Source: Peptoniphilus pacaensis
GTDB taxonomy: Bacteria > Bacillota > Clostridia > Tissierellales > Peptoniphilaceae
Length of the DNA stretch: 64,000 nucleotides
Direction: 5' to 3'
NCBI RefSeq assembly: GCF_900088125.1
Contig: NZ_FLQT01000003.1
Span: 1,549,071-1,613,070 of the forward strand
Part shown: positions 1 through 8,745 of the stretch, piece after piece
Numbering within the stretch: position 1 is the stretch's first letter
Layout: each line of letters begins with the position of its first letter
Notes under the pieces: model-generated
The model's database searches: none
Seen by the model: only the letters and a program-made list of their open reading frames with translations
What the model was told of the DNA's origin: nothing
Made by a program: the position numbers and the translations under genes

Positions 1-364
1 CGTGAATCTCTTCCAAAAAGAGGGCGTCAACGAAGCGGAATTTAAATCCTTCCTGATCCTCTTAAGCCCCGTGGCTCCTCACATCACGGAAGAATTGTGG
101 GAGGCATGTAACTTCGGCGGCCATTTATGCGAACAATCCTGGCCGAGCTACGACGAAGACAAGACCGTGGAAGATGTGGTGGAAGTCCCCGTTCAATTTA
201 ACGGCAAGGTACGATTCAAAATCACATTGCCCAGAGAAGCATCCCAAGACGAAGCCCTGGGCGTTTTACACGGCGATGAAAACTTCCTCAAACAGACGGA
301 AGGCAAAAATGTCGTGAAAGAAATCTACGTTCCAGGTAAGATTTTGAATGTGGTTGTCAAGTAG
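1..364 (+). CDS. leuS: Leucyl-tRNA synthetase, C-terminal end (partial)
   Basis: The gene enters from the left edge and ends at a TAG at 362-364; only about 120 residues are visible. They hold the end of the anticodon-binding helical domain (motif SPVAPHITEELWE) and the small C-terminal domain that ends LeuRS proteins (VPVQFNGKVR, then KEIYVPGKILNVVV). LeuRS charges tRNA-Leu in the cytoplasm. The catalytic core and editing domain lie outside the window, so nothing can be said about them. A promoter for the next gene starts directly after the stop, so this is the end of its transcription unit or it reads through. Confidence 0.93.
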   Translation, partial: VNLFQKEGVNEAEFKSFLILLSPVAPHITEELWEACNFGGHLCEQSWPSYDEDKTVEDVVEVPVQFNGKVRFKITLPREASQDEALGVLHGDENFLKQTEGKNVVKEIYVPGKILNVVVK

Positions 365-365
365 A

Positions 366-394
366 TTGACAGCCACCGGTGAATGAGGTATCTT
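366..394 (+). promoter_or_regulatory. Sigma-A promoter of the Rrf2 regulator gene
   Basis: TTGACA at 366-371, a 17-bp spacer and TATCTT at 389-394, directly after the leuS stop. The start codon at 433 is preceded by AAGGAGGTGA at 420-429. Confidence 0.7.
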
Positions 395-432
395 ATTCGT
401 ATAAAAAGACTAGGGATTAAGGAGGTGAAGAC

Positions 433-831
433 ATGAAGTTATCGACGAGAGGTCGTTACGGACTCATGGCCATGTACCATTTGGCGGAAAATTACGGCAA
501 GGGACCTTTATCGGTCAACTACATCGCCGAAGCCGAAGGTCTGAGCGTGGCCTATCTGGAGCAATTGTTTTCACGCTTAAAAAAACGCAAGCTGGTAGAG
601 AGCATCCGAGGCGCTCAAGGCGGCTACGTCTTGGCGGCACCGCCGGAAGAGATCGCCATCGCCGATGTCATCGCCGCATTAGAAGGAGAAATGGCTTTTT
701 CCTGTTGTAGCGGCGACGATGACATTTCCTGTGATCGGGGAGAAGCCTGCTCGGCGAAGTCGATCCTGGATCGCATCCAAGAAGAAGTGGACGGCGTTTT
801 AAAATCCATGACTCTCGCGGATATGAGGTAG
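433..831 (+). CDS. Rrf2-family transcriptional regulator, IscR-like
   Basis: A 132-residue winged-helix protein of the Rrf2 family (opening MKLSTRGRYGLMAMYHLA, then a recognition helix around SVAYLEQLFSRLKK). Residues 91, 92, 100 and 106 are cysteines in a loop of the place and kind where IscR holds a [2Fe-2S] cluster, whereas the cysteine-metabolism regulator CymR lacks them, so an Fe-S or redox sensor is the better guess. No isc/suf genes are next to it in the window, so its targets are unknown. It has its own promoter and a near-perfect ribosome site, and the transporter gene follows after 3 bp. Confidence 0.85.
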   Translation: MKLSTRGRYGLMAMYHLAENYGKGPLSVNYIAEAEGLSVAYLEQLFSRLKKRKLVESIRGAQGGYVLAAPPEEIAIADVIAALEGEMAFSCCSGDDDISCDRGEACSAKSILDRIQEEVDGVLKSMTLADMR

Positions 832-834
832 TCT

Positions 835-2073
835 ATGCACCAATTCGATTCCTTTTTCGACGTGGTGACGCCGAATTTCCTCGTCGTCATCCGGGGGCTC
901 TTGCTTATCCTGCTTATTGCCCTAAGCGTCTACTACCTTATCAACATCGGCAATCAATACATCGATAAAAGCAGGCGTATTCATCTGGATCTGAGATTGG
1001 TCGGGCTTTTTCTCTTGGGGATATTGGTCCTCATTGCCCTTCGCTACGTGTTTTCAAAATTTCCCGTTTTGCGAACGGCATTGGCGGCCTTCTTTATCTC
1101 CGTGATTTTGGCCTATATCATCAATCCGTTGGTTAATTATTTGGAGACGAAGCGCATCCCCAGGCGATTCGGCGTGCTCATCGTTTACGTGGGCTTTATT
1201 CTCGCTTTGGTGCTTTTGTTTGTTGTGGTCCTGCCGAAGACCATCGAAGAGCTGAGAAATTTATTTATCGCTCTGCCTCAGTGGCTAAACGAATGGAACG
1301 CTCGCATCTTGGATGCGTCGGACAAAATCGAAAAGATGACGAATCTTGACATGACGCGGATTATGTCCAGCGGGCAGAAACAGGTGGAAGCTTATTTAAA
1401 TTCCCTGGAGAACACCTTTGTCGACAAGGTCCGCTCCATGGCCAGCGGCATGTATGCTGCCCTCGGACGCATGGTGAGCTTTGTTTTGGTCTTGATCCTC
1501 ACCTACTACTTTACGGTGGATAAAAATCGCATCAAGGTGAAATTGTATAAGGCCATCCCTTCCGGTTTCCGGACGGATATTTTGAACCTGGCCTCTGAAA
1601 TAAACGCGGCCATGATGGAATTTGTCAAAGGGAAATTGCTCCTCGCCGTCATCGTCGGCTTAATGACCATGTGCATGCTCTTTATTCTGGGCGTCAATTT
1701 CGCCGTGGCCATCGGCCTGATCACCATGATCGCCGACATCATTCCCTACATCGGGCCCTTCCTCGCCTTCGTGCCGGCCTTCTTCTTTTCCTTTATGGAT
1801 TCCTGGACCAAGGCTTTATGGGTATCGATCTTTTTCGTCTTTCTGCAATGGGCGGAAAACAATCTGTTCGCGCCGAAAATTTTGGGCAAACGCACCGGGC
1901 TTCACCCGGCCGTCGTCCTCATGTGTATCTTTATCGGCGGCGGCACCTTCGGCGTCATGGGTATGATTTTATCCGTGCCCGTGTTCTCCATTTTGGTCAT
2001 CATTAAAAACTTCATCCTCATGAAGTTGCGCGACGGCAAGCGAAAAAAAGAAGAATTGAGACAAGTACAATAA
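835..2073 (+). CDS. AI-2E family transporter (YrrI/YdiK-type membrane protein)
   Basis: A 412-residue polytopic inner-membrane protein. Hydrophobic segments are near residues 15-37, 55-75, 80-105, 120-150 and a cluster from about 205 to the end; the motif ADIIPYIGPFLAFVPAF is typical of the AI-2E exporter family (PF01594). Members have been linked to signal export, Na+/H+ antiport or unknown cargo, so the substrate cannot be assigned. It starts 3 bp after the Rrf2 gene (GAGGT at 826-830 as ribosome site) and is followed by a terminator, so the two form one unit. An AI-2E protein beside alaS is also seen in Bacillus (yrrI). Confidence 0.85.
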   Translation: MHQFDSFFDVVTPNFLVVIRGLLLILLIALSVYYLINIGNQYIDKSRRIHLDLRLVGLFLLGILVLIALRYVFSKFPVLRTALAAFFISVILAYIINPLVNYLETKRIPRRFGVLIVYVGFILALVLLFVVVLPKTIEELRNLFIALPQWLNEWNARILDASDKIEKMTNLDMTRIMSSGQKQVEAYLNSLENTFVDKVRSMASGMYAALGRMVSFVLVLILTYYFTVDKNRIKVKLYKAIPSGFRTDILNLASEINAAMMEFVKGKLLLAVIVGLMTMCMLFILGVNFAVAIGLITMIADIIPYIGPFLAFVPAFFFSFMDSWTKALWVSIFFVFLQWAENNLFAPKILGKRTGLHPAVVLMCIFIGGGTFGVMGMILSVPVFSILVIIKNFILMKLRDGKRKKEELRQVQ

Positions 2074-2100
2074 GTGGCGGAGATCCGTCACTTATTTTAT
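2072..2100 (+). terminator. Intrinsic terminator after the AI-2E gene
   Basis: AAGTGGCGG / AGAT / CCGTCACTT forms a 9-bp stem with one G-T pair at 2072-2093, followed by ATTTTATTT. It begins at the stop codon. Confidence 0.7.
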
Positions 2101-2130
2101 TTGGCCAAAGGCCGCGGCGACGGGAGAAAA

Positions 2131-2159
2131 TTGACTTTCCATGCGGCCAACTTTATAAT
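2131..2159 (+). promoter_or_regulatory. Promoter of alaS
   Basis: TTGACT at 2131-2136, 17-bp spacer, perfect TATAAT at 2154-2159. The short leader (about 30 nt) has no room for a T-box. Confidence 0.8.
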
Positions 2160-2194
2160 TTTAATCAGAGACTATACAAATATCGGGAGGCATT

Positions 2195-4834
2195 ATGAAA
2201 CCATTGGGATTACACGAGATACGCTCTGCGTTCTTGGATTATTTTGAACAAAACGAACACCTGGCTTTGCCCAGCTTTTCTTTGGTACCGAAGGGGGACA
2301 AGTCCCTACTTTTAATCGGTGCAGGCATGGCGCCGATGAAGAAATTCTTTACGGGCGAAGCGGAACCTCCCGCCCACCGCGTTTGTACATCGCAAAAGTG
2401 CATTCGCACCGGCGATATCGAAAACGTGGGCAAGACCGACCGTCACGCCACGTTTTTTGAAATGCTCGGAAACTTTTCCTTCGGCGATTACTTTAAACAC
2501 GAAGCCATTCACTGGGCCTGGGGATTTTTAACCGGCGTCTTGGAAATCGACCCGAACCTTCTTTGGGCCACGGTCTACTTAGATGACGACGAAGCCTTCA
2601 CCATTTGGAACGAAGAGATCGGCCTGCCGAAAGAGCGCATCGTGCGTTTGGGCAAGGACGACAACTTCTGGGAGCTTGCCGTCGGCCCCTCCGGTCCCTG
2701 CTCGGAAATCTATTTCGACCGCGGCGAAAAACACGGCTGCGGCGATCCCGACTGTAAGCCCGGTTGCGACTGCGACCGCTACATCGAAGTGTGGAATCTG
2801 GTCTTCACCCAATTCGATAAAGACGAAGAAGGCGAGTACCACCCTCTGGCCAATCCCAATATCGATACGGGGATGGGACTCGAGCGCATTGCATCGGTGC
2901 TTCAAGATGCGAACAATATTTTTGAAATCGACGCCATCAACGCCATCTTGCAAGACGTTTGTCGCATGGCGAATTACGAATACGGCACGGACAAAAAGAA
3001 AGATGAATCGGTGCGAGTCATCACCGACCATATCCGCGCCATTACCTTTATGATTTCCGACTCCATTGTCCCTTCCAACGAAGGACGGGGCTATGTGGAA
3101 CGGCGCCTCACCCGCCGCGCCGCCAAGCACGGGCGGAATCTGGGCATCGAAGGGGCGTTTTTATACAAACTATGCGAAAGCGTCATCGATTCCTGGAAGG
3201 TTCAGTACAAAGAGTTGGACGACAATCGGGAAGTCATCGCCAGAGTTATTCTGCGTGAAGAAGAGCGCTTCCTTAAGACCCTTGAAACGGGCATGAGCCT
3301 CCTCGATGAGGAAATCGAAAAATTAAAGGCCGAAGGCAAGAAAGAGCTGGGAGGCGCCGAAGCCTTTAAGCTCTACGACACCTACGGTTTTCCCGTGGAC
3401 CTCACCGAAGAAATCCTCGCCGATGCGGGGCTGGCTCTGGACGAAGCGGGCTTTGAAAATGAAATGGAAGCGCAAAAAGAGCGGGCGAGAGAAGCCCGGG
3501 ACGACTCCGACAATATCGGCTGGTCCAGTATGTCTTCCTACGAGCTCAACGATGTAGACGAAAGCATCGAATTTGTCGGCTACGACACCACCGAAGTGAA
3601 GGAAGGCAAGCTGTTGCACATTCTCGCCGGCGGCGAAGAAGTGGATCAATTAGGCGCCGGAGAAAAGGGCGTCTTCTATCTCACGCCCACGCCCTTTTAT
3701 GGCGAAAGCGGCGGCCAAATCGGCGACACGGGAATCATTGCCGGCGACGGCTTTGAAATTCAAGTTGAAGATACGCAAAAGACGAAAAGCGGCCACATTT
3801 ATTCCATCGGTACCGTGACGGAAGGCATTGCATCGACGGGGGCCGTGAAGGCCTCGGTGGACGAAAGACGCCGCGAAAAAATTCGCCGCAACCACTCCGT
3901 CACCCACTTGCTCCACAAGGCGCTGAAAGATCAATTAGGCGATCACGTCAATCAAGCGGGCTCCTATGTCGGCCCCGACTTTATGCGCTTCGACTTCACC
4001 CACTACGAAGCCGTATCCCAAGAGGATCTGCGCGCCATTGAAAAAGCCGTGAACGAAGCGATTTTTAAGTCCCTTCCCGTCAAGACGGAAGTCCTCTCTT
4101 ACGACGAAGCCAAGGACAAAGGGGCCGTGGGACTCTTCGAAGATAAATACGGCGACAAGGTGCGCGTCGTCTCCATGGGCGATTACTCCATGGAACTTTG
4201 CGGCGGTACCCACGTGGACAACACGGCGCAAATCGGTCTCTTTAAGATCTTATCGGAAAGCGGTATTTCCGCCGGCGTCCGCCGTATGGAAACCGTCACC
4301 GGTCCCGCCGTTTACGAGCTGCTCAATCGCTCCATGGGCATGAACAAAAAAATCGCAGGCCTCTTAAAGGCCACTGACGACGTGGTCATCGACAAGCTTG
4401 TCCAACACTTGGATAAGGAAAAAGGCCTGGAAAAAGAATTGACGAAACTTCACGCCGACATGGCCAAGAGCAAAATGGCGGAAGAAGTAGGAGATAAAGA
4501 AGCCATCGCCGGCATCGACGTGATCCGGGGCCACTTTACCGACGTCAGCGTGGAAGATCTCAGAAACATGGCGGAAAATTTGCGGGACAAAGAAACTGCC
4601 CTGGTCATTTTATCTACCGTTTCCGACGGCAAGGTCAATTTTGTCTGCGCATCGCCGAAGTCCTTAATCGAAAAAGGCTTTAAGGCCGGGGACATCGTCC
4701 GCGAGGTGGCAAAAATCGCCGGCGGCGGCGGTGGCGGTCGCCCCGACATGGCCACGGCAGGCGCCAAGGACGCCGGCAAAGTCCAAGAGGCCATGGACAA
4801 GGTAAAAGATATTGTAAATGCCATTGGAAATTAA
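2195..4834 (+). CDS. alaS: Alanyl-tRNA synthetase
   Basis: A full-length 879-residue AlaRS, which charges tRNA-Ala. The N-terminal class II catalytic core is recognisable (FFEMLGNFSFGDYFK, near residue 90), followed by the editing domain with its zinc-binding histidine motifs (HSVTHLLHKAL near 568 and CGGTHVDNT near 669) and the C-terminal C-Ala/DHHA1 domain with the glycine-rich GGGGGGRPDMA signature near 845. The ATG at 2195 follows GGGAGG by a normal distance. It has its own strong promoter and stands upstream of ireB, the order also found in Bacillus (alaS-yrzL-yrrK). Confidence 0.97.
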   Translation: MKPLGLHEIRSAFLDYFEQNEHLALPSFSLVPKGDKSLLLIGAGMAPMKKFFTGEAEPPAHRVCTSQKCIRTGDIENVGKTDRHATFFEMLGNFSFGDYFKHEAIHWAWGFLTGVLEIDPNLLWATVYLDDDEAFTIWNEEIGLPKERIVRLGKDDNFWELAVGPSGPCSEIYFDRGEKHGCGDPDCKPGCDCDRYIEVWNLVFTQFDKDEEGEYHPLANPNIDTGMGLERIASVLQDANNIFEIDAINAILQDVCRMANYEYGTDKKKDESVRVITDHIRAITFMISDSIVPSNEGRGYVERRLTRRAAKHGRNLGIEGAFLYKLCESVIDSWKVQYKELDDNREVIARVILREEERFLKTLETGMSLLDEEIEKLKAEGKKELGGAEAFKLYDTYGFPVDLTEEILADAGLALDEAGFENEMEAQKERAREARDDSDNIGWSSMSSYELNDVDESIEFVGYDTTEVKEGKLLHILAGGEEVDQLGAGEKGVFYLTPTPFYGESGGQIGDTGIIAGDGFEIQVEDTQKTKSGHIYSIGTVTEGIASTGAVKASVDERRREKIRRNHSVTHLLHKALKDQLGDHVNQAGSYVGPDFMRFDFTHYEAVSQEDLRAIEKAVNEAIFKSLPVKTEVLSYDEAKDKGAVGLFEDKYGDKVRVVSMGDYSMELCGGTHVDNTAQIGLFKILSESGISAGVRRMETVTGPAVYELLNRSMGMNKKIAGLLKATDDVVIDKLVQHLDKEKGLEKELTKLHADMAKSKMAEEVGDKEAIAGIDVIRGHFTDVSVEDLRNMAENLRDKETALVILSTVSDGKVNFVCASPKSLIEKGFKAGDIVREVAKIAGGGGGGRPDMATAGAKDAGKVQEAMDKVKDIVNAIGN

Positions 4835-4853
4835 TGTATGCCGATGAAATTTA

Positions 4854-4862
4854 TGATATAAT
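4854..4862 (+). promoter_or_regulatory. Extended -10 promoter of ireB
   Basis: TGATATAAT at 4854-4862 is an extended -10 with perfect TATAAT; no good -35 is visible. GGAGGAG at 4871-4877 precedes the ATG at 4883. Confidence 0.55.
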
Positions 4863-4882
4863 GCTCCTATGGAGGAGATTAT

Positions 4883-5140
4883 ATGGACAATAATCAATTT
4901 GAGACGCATATATTCGAAAAAACCAATGGTGACAGCGAGAAAATTCGTGACGGGATTACTACCGTATTTCATGCGTTAGAGGATAAGGGATACGATCCCA
5001 TCGATCAAATTATTGGCTATATATTATCCGGAGACCCCACCTATATAACAAGCCATTTAGACGCGCGAAGTATCATTCAATCCATTGAACGTGACGAACT
5101 TCTGTCAGAGCTGCTGACATTCTATTTAAAGGAAGATTAG
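4883..5140 (+). CDS. ireB: IreB family regulatory phosphoprotein (UPF0297)
   Basis: An 85-residue protein of the UPF0297/IreB family, the usual family length. In Enterococcus the homologue is phosphorylated on N-terminal threonines by the PASTA kinase IreK and restrains cephalosporin resistance. Threonine-containing motifs [15 protein letters not shown] and [13 protein letters not shown] are present here. Its place between alaS and ruvX matches Bacillus (yrzL). Here an aldo/keto reductase gene separates it from ruvX and a terminator follows the stop. Confidence 0.9.
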   Translation: MDNNQFETHIFEKTNGDSEKIRDGITTVFHALEDKGYDPIDQIIGYILSGDPTYITSHLDARSIIQSIERDELLSELLTFYLKED

Positions 5141-5169
5141 AGATGGGCTTGGGCTCATCTCTATTTTTT
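5139..5169 (+). terminator. Intrinsic terminator after ireB
   Basis: AGAGATG at 5139-5145 pairs with CATCTCT at 5156-5162, followed by ATTTTTTT. The stem overlaps the ireB stop codon. Confidence 0.75.
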
Positions 5170-5182
5170 TAAGGAGCAAATC

Positions 5183-6124
5183 ATGGCTGTTTTAGGAAAA
5201 ACGGGGATCCACGTGTCGCCCCTTTGTTACGGCTCGTTGACCTTTTCGAGATTTCAGGCGAATTTACCTTTAAAAAAAGGGACGGAATTATTAGTTTATG
5301 CCCACGAAAAGGGTATTAACTTTATCGATACGGCAGAAATTTACGATAATTACGCCTTTATAAAAGGAGCCATTAAGGAAGTCGGTCGCAGTGAATGGGT
5401 GATCACATCGAAAGCCTATTGCTACGACGAAAAGACGGCCGATGCCAGCGTGAAAAAAGCGCTGGAGGAGCTGGACACGGATTACATTGATATTTTTATG
5501 TTGCACGAACAGGAATCCCTCCTGACCTTAAAGGGACATCAGCCTGCATTAAAACGGCTGGCCGAATTAAAAGAGGCGGGTTACATTCGTGCCATCGGTA
5601 TTTCGACTCACTTTATCGGTTGCGTCAATGCCACGGCGCTTTTCCCGGAGATCGAGGTGATCCACCCGATCATTAATCGTCGTGGAGTGGGGATTCAAGA
5701 CGGCACGCCACAGGAGATGTTAAACGCCATTGAACATCGACACAATCAGGGCATCGGGATCTATTCCATGAAAGCTCTGGGCGGCGGCCATTTAATTGCA
5801 GAAAACCGAGAAGCTCTAAAGTGGATTTCGTCCGTCGACTGCATCGACTCGACCGCAATCGGCATGCAATCGAAAGAAGAGATCGACTACAACACGGATC
5901 TTTTTTTAAGGGGAAAAGAGAACGAGCGGGCTCTGGAAGATGTATCGAAGAAGAAACGCAAGCTGATTATCGGCGATTACTGTATCGGCTGCGGCAGTTG
6001 TGAAGCGCGCTGCAAACAAGATGCGATTCACGTGGAAGAGGGCCGTGCCGTCGTAAACGATGACTGTATTTTGTGCGGCTACTGCGCGACGGTATGCCCT
6101 GAATTTTGCATTAAAGTGATTTAA
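5183..6124 (+). CDS. Aldo/keto reductase with C-terminal 2x[4Fe-4S] ferredoxin domain
   Basis: A 313-residue protein. Residues 1-250 are an aldo/keto reductase TIM barrel (GINFIDTAEIYDNYAFI includes the catalytic Asp and Tyr; IDIFMLHEQE, IRAIGISTH). The last 50 residues carry two four-cysteine clusters (CIGCGSCEARC and CILCGYCATVC), the bacterial-ferredoxin pattern. Such Fe-S aldo/keto reductases are common in anaerobes and are thought to couple NAD(P)H and ferredoxin to reduction of unknown carbonyls. The gene starts with a good ribosome site (AAGGAG) and its stop abuts the ruvX start, so the two are co-transcribed. Confidence 0.9.
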   Translation: MAVLGKTGIHVSPLCYGSLTFSRFQANLPLKKGTELLVYAHEKGINFIDTAEIYDNYAFIKGAIKEVGRSEWVITSKAYCYDEKTADASVKKALEELDTDYIDIFMLHEQESLLTLKGHQPALKRLAELKEAGYIRAIGISTHFIGCVNATALFPEIEVIHPIINRRGVGIQDGTPQEMLNAIEHRHNQGIGIYSMKALGGGHLIAENREALKWISSVDCIDSTAIGMQSKEEIDYNTDLFLRGKENERALEDVSKKKRKLIIGDYCIGCGSCEARCKQDAIHVEEGRAVVNDDCILCGYCATVCPEFCIKVI

Positions 6125-6541
6125 ATGAAACGATTGTTAGGACTGGACATTGGAAACAAAACCATCGGTGTCAGCGTCTCCGATCCTTTAGGCATTACGG
6201 CTCAAGGCGTGACGACGATTAAGCGGGCATCGAAGGTGGAGGATGTGGAAGCGTTAAAAGCGCTCATCGACAAGTACGACGTGGAAAAACTGATCGTCGG
6301 TTTGCCGAAAAATATGAACAACACCTTGGGCTTTCAGGCAAAGCGCACCATGAATTACGCCGACTATTTAAAAGAGGCGCTGAACATGGAAATTGTGTAC
6401 GTGGACGAAAGGCTTACAACCTCCGGTGCCGAAGCTGTGCTCATCGAAGGTGGTGTTCGAAGGGAAAACAGGAAGAAACATGTGGACAAACTGGCTGCGA
6501 CTTTAATCCTGCAAATGTATTTGGATCAAATGTCGCTTTAG
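6125..6541 (+). CDS. ruvX: Putative pre-16S rRNA nuclease / Holliday junction resolvase YqgF
   Basis: A 138-residue RNase H-fold protein, the normal size for YqgF/RuvX. The conserved acidic motifs are LLGLDIGNKTIGVSVSDPLG at the start, LIVGLPKNMNN in the middle and YVDERLTTSGAE towards the end. Members mature the 16S rRNA 5' end and were first proposed as Holliday junction resolvases. The ATG directly follows the stop of the aldo/keto reductase, implying translational coupling. Confidence 0.93.
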   Translation: MKRLLGLDIGNKTIGVSVSDPLGITAQGVTTIKRASKVEDVEALKALIDKYDVEKLIVGLPKNMNNTLGFQAKRTMNYADYLKEALNMEIVYVDERLTTSGAEAVLIEGGVRRENRKKHVDKLAATLILQMYLDQMSL

Positions 6542-6603
6542 CCGATGTTTTTCGTGATTTTTTGCGGCAAGCGGATGATGTGGATGAATATAGGTGGTGC
6601 TCC

Positions 6604-7059
6604 ATGGACAATACATTCAAAGAATTTTTACAAAGCAAAGGCTATAAGTTTACGAGACAACGTCAAGTGGTGATGGAAGTTTTCGCCGAGCGCGAAGGCG
6701 AACACATGACCACGGAAGAAGTCTTTCATTACGCCGGAGAAAAAATGCCCGAAATCGGAATCGCGACGGTCTATCGCGCCGTCAGTCTGTTGGATTCCAT
6801 CGGTTTTTTAACGGCGCTGACCTTTGAAGACGGAACGACCCGTTACGAACGTCGCATCGAAGACGAAAAGCATAAACACCATCACCTGGTTTGCAATATT
6901 TGCCACGAAATTACGGAAGTCAACATGGATTTATTAGATGATTTAGAAGATGAAATAGAAAGAAGCGTGCACTTTCACATTACCGATCATAATTTAAAAT
7001 TCTACGGCATATGTGAAAAGTGCAGCCGTAAACAAGAAGGAGAAGCGAATGAAAAGTAA
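6604..7059 (+). CDS. Fur family transcriptional regulator
   Basis: A 151-residue metal-dependent repressor of the Fur/PerR/Zur family: winged helix (TRQRQVVMEVFAER; IATVYRAVSLLDS) and dimerisation domain with the histidine-rich metal site KHKHHHLVCNICHEI and a second cysteine pair CEKCS near the C-terminus, which would form a structural zinc site. The start at 6604 (MDNTFKEF) follows AGGTGGT; an upstream in-frame ATG at 6562 adds residues not seen in the family. Which metal or peroxide it senses is not decidable by eye. The last 11 bases overlap rnj. Confidence 0.9.
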   Translation: MDNTFKEFLQSKGYKFTRQRQVVMEVFAEREGEHMTTEEVFHYAGEKMPEIGIATVYRAVSLLDSIGFLTALTFEDGTTRYERRIEDEKHKHHHLVCNICHEITEVNMDLLDDLEDEIERSVHFHITDHNLKFYGICEKCSRKQEGEANEK

Positions 7060-8719
7060 ACAGAAGCTTCGCATTATTCCCTTGGGGGGATTGCGCGAAG
7101 TCGGGAAGAACATGACCGTCATCGAGTACAAAGACGAGCTCATCGTCGTCGATTGCGGCATGACCTTTCCCGAAGACGACATGCCGGGAATCGACATCGT
7201 CATTCCCGACATTCAATATTTAATTCAGAACAAACACAAAATCAAAGCCATCGTCATTACCCACGGGCACGAAGACCATATCGGCGCCGTCCCTTATGTC
7301 TTAAAGCAAATCAACGTGCCGGTTTACGGAACGAAATTGACCTTGGCCCTCTTGGAAAACAAGCTGAAAGAACACCGCCTCTTGCGCTCGACGAAGATGA
7401 TCAATGTCAGCTACAAGCAGCCGGTAAAAATCGGCAAGTTCTTTGAAGTGGAATGGGTGCAAGTCAACCACTCCATTCCCGATGCGGCGGCTCTTGCCAT
7501 TACCACGCCCCTGGGCGTGTTGGTGCACTCCGGCGACTTTAAGGTGGACTTTACGCCCATCTCAGGCGATCCCATCGACTTGAATCGCCTGGCCGAAATC
7601 GGCAACCGCGGCGTCCTGGCTCTGTTCAGCGAGTCCACCAACGTGCTCCGCGAAGGTTTTTCCATGAGCGAGCGAAAAGTCGGCGCCACCTTCGATCGAC
7701 TCTTCGCCCTGATGCGCAACAATCGTATTATTATCGCCACTTTTGCCTCCAATGTCTATCGGATTCAGCAGATCATTACGGCGGCGGAGCGATACAATCG
7801 GAAAGTCGTTTTAAGCGGCCGCAGCATGTTAAATGTCATGGGCATTGCGGAAAACTTGGGCTATTTAAAGGTCCGCCCCAATACCATCGTGGACATTAAG
7901 GACATGGACAAGTATAATCCCAAGCAATTGGTCCTGATTACCACAGGCAGCCAAGGGGAGCCCATGAGCGCCATGACCCGCATCTCTACCGGGGAACACA
8001 AGCGCATTCAACTGACGAAAGACGACGTTATTATCCTGTCGGCTCACCCGATTCCCGGAAACGAAAATGCGGTCAACACCGTCATCAACCGCCTTATGGA
8101 AAAGGGCGTCCGCGTAGTATACGAATCCCTTTCGGAAATCCACGTCTCCGGTCACGCCTATCAGGAAGAACACAAAATGCTTTTGAGTATTTTGAAACCG
8201 AAATTCTTCATTCCCGTTCACGGGGAAGTGAAGCACCTGTTGAAGCATGCGGAAGTGGCACAAAAAATGGGCGTGCCGAAGAACAATATCTTTATGCTGG
8301 AAAACGGCGCCTGTTTGGAAATGACCAAGACGGAAGCCCGCCGCGTGAAAGACGTGGAAGCGGGACAAGTTTTAATCGACGGCTTGGGCATCGGCGATGT
8401 GGGCAATATCGTGCTCCGCGACAGGAAGCACCTCGCTGAAGACGGCTTGATCATCGCCATTATCGCCATGAACAAAAAGACCGGCCAAATGGTTTCCGGT
8501 CCGGATATTATTTCCAGAGGCTTCGTTTACGTCCGCGAATCCACGGATCTCATGAACGAAGTGCGTAATGTGGTATTGAAATCCGTCGAAAATTGCAAAA
8601 AACAAAACATCAAAGATTGGTCTTCGATTAAATCGCAAATTCGCGACGATTTAAGAAACTTCATCTTTAAGAAGACGAGAAGAAATCCCATGATCTTACC
8701 GATCATTATGGATGTTTAA
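7049..8719 (+). CDS. rnj: Ribonuclease J
   Basis: A 556-residue metallo-beta-lactamase/beta-CASP ribonuclease. The zinc-ligand motif HGHEDHIGAVP is near residue 75, the later catalytic motif HSIPDAAALAI near 142, the beta-CASP motifs follow (HPIPGNENAV; HVSGHAYQEE), and the C-terminal domain ends the protein. RNase J combines endonuclease and 5'-3' exonuclease activity and is central to mRNA turnover in Firmicutes. The ATG at 7049 (MKSKQKLRIIPLGG) follows AGAAGGAGA and overlaps the fur stop, so the two genes are coupled. Confidence 0.95.
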   Translation: MKSKQKLRIIPLGGLREVGKNMTVIEYKDELIVVDCGMTFPEDDMPGIDIVIPDIQYLIQNKHKIKAIVITHGHEDHIGAVPYVLKQINVPVYGTKLTLALLENKLKEHRLLRSTKMINVSYKQPVKIGKFFEVEWVQVNHSIPDAAALAITTPLGVLVHSGDFKVDFTPISGDPIDLNRLAEIGNRGVLALFSESTNVLREGFSMSERKVGATFDRLFALMRNNRIIIATFASNVYRIQQIITAAERYNRKVVLSGRSMLNVMGIAENLGYLKVRPNTIVDIKDMDKYNPKQLVLITTGSQGEPMSAMTRISTGEHKRIQLTKDDVIILSAHPIPGNENAVNTVINRLMEKGVRVVYESLSEIHVSGHAYQEEHKMLLSILKPKFFIPVHGEVKHLLKHAEVAQKMGVPKNNIFMLENGACLEMTKTEARRVKDVEAGQVLIDGLGIGDVGNIVLRDRKHLAEDGLIIAIIAMNKKTGQMVSGPDIISRGFVYVRESTDLMNEVRNVVLKSVENCKKQNIKDWSSIKSQIRDDLRNFIFKKTRRNPMILPIIMDV

Positions 8720-8720
8720 T

Positions 8721-8742
8721 AGCCGGTTCAGCCGGCTTTTTT
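8721..8742 (+). terminator. Intrinsic terminator after rnj
   Basis: AGCCGG / TTCAG / CCGGCT at 8721-8737 followed by a run of six or seven T. It ends only a few bases before the trmR start codon. Confidence 0.8.
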
Positions 8743-8745
8743 CTC

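Noticed and set aside
2100-2195. T-box or other riboswitch before alaS
   Set aside because: The leader after the promoter is about 30 nt and has no T-box sequence.
2579-3130. 183-codon open frame on the minus strand inside alaS
   Set aside because: It mirrors alaS codon structure, has no ribosome site and no recognisable protein; a shadow of a strong coding region.
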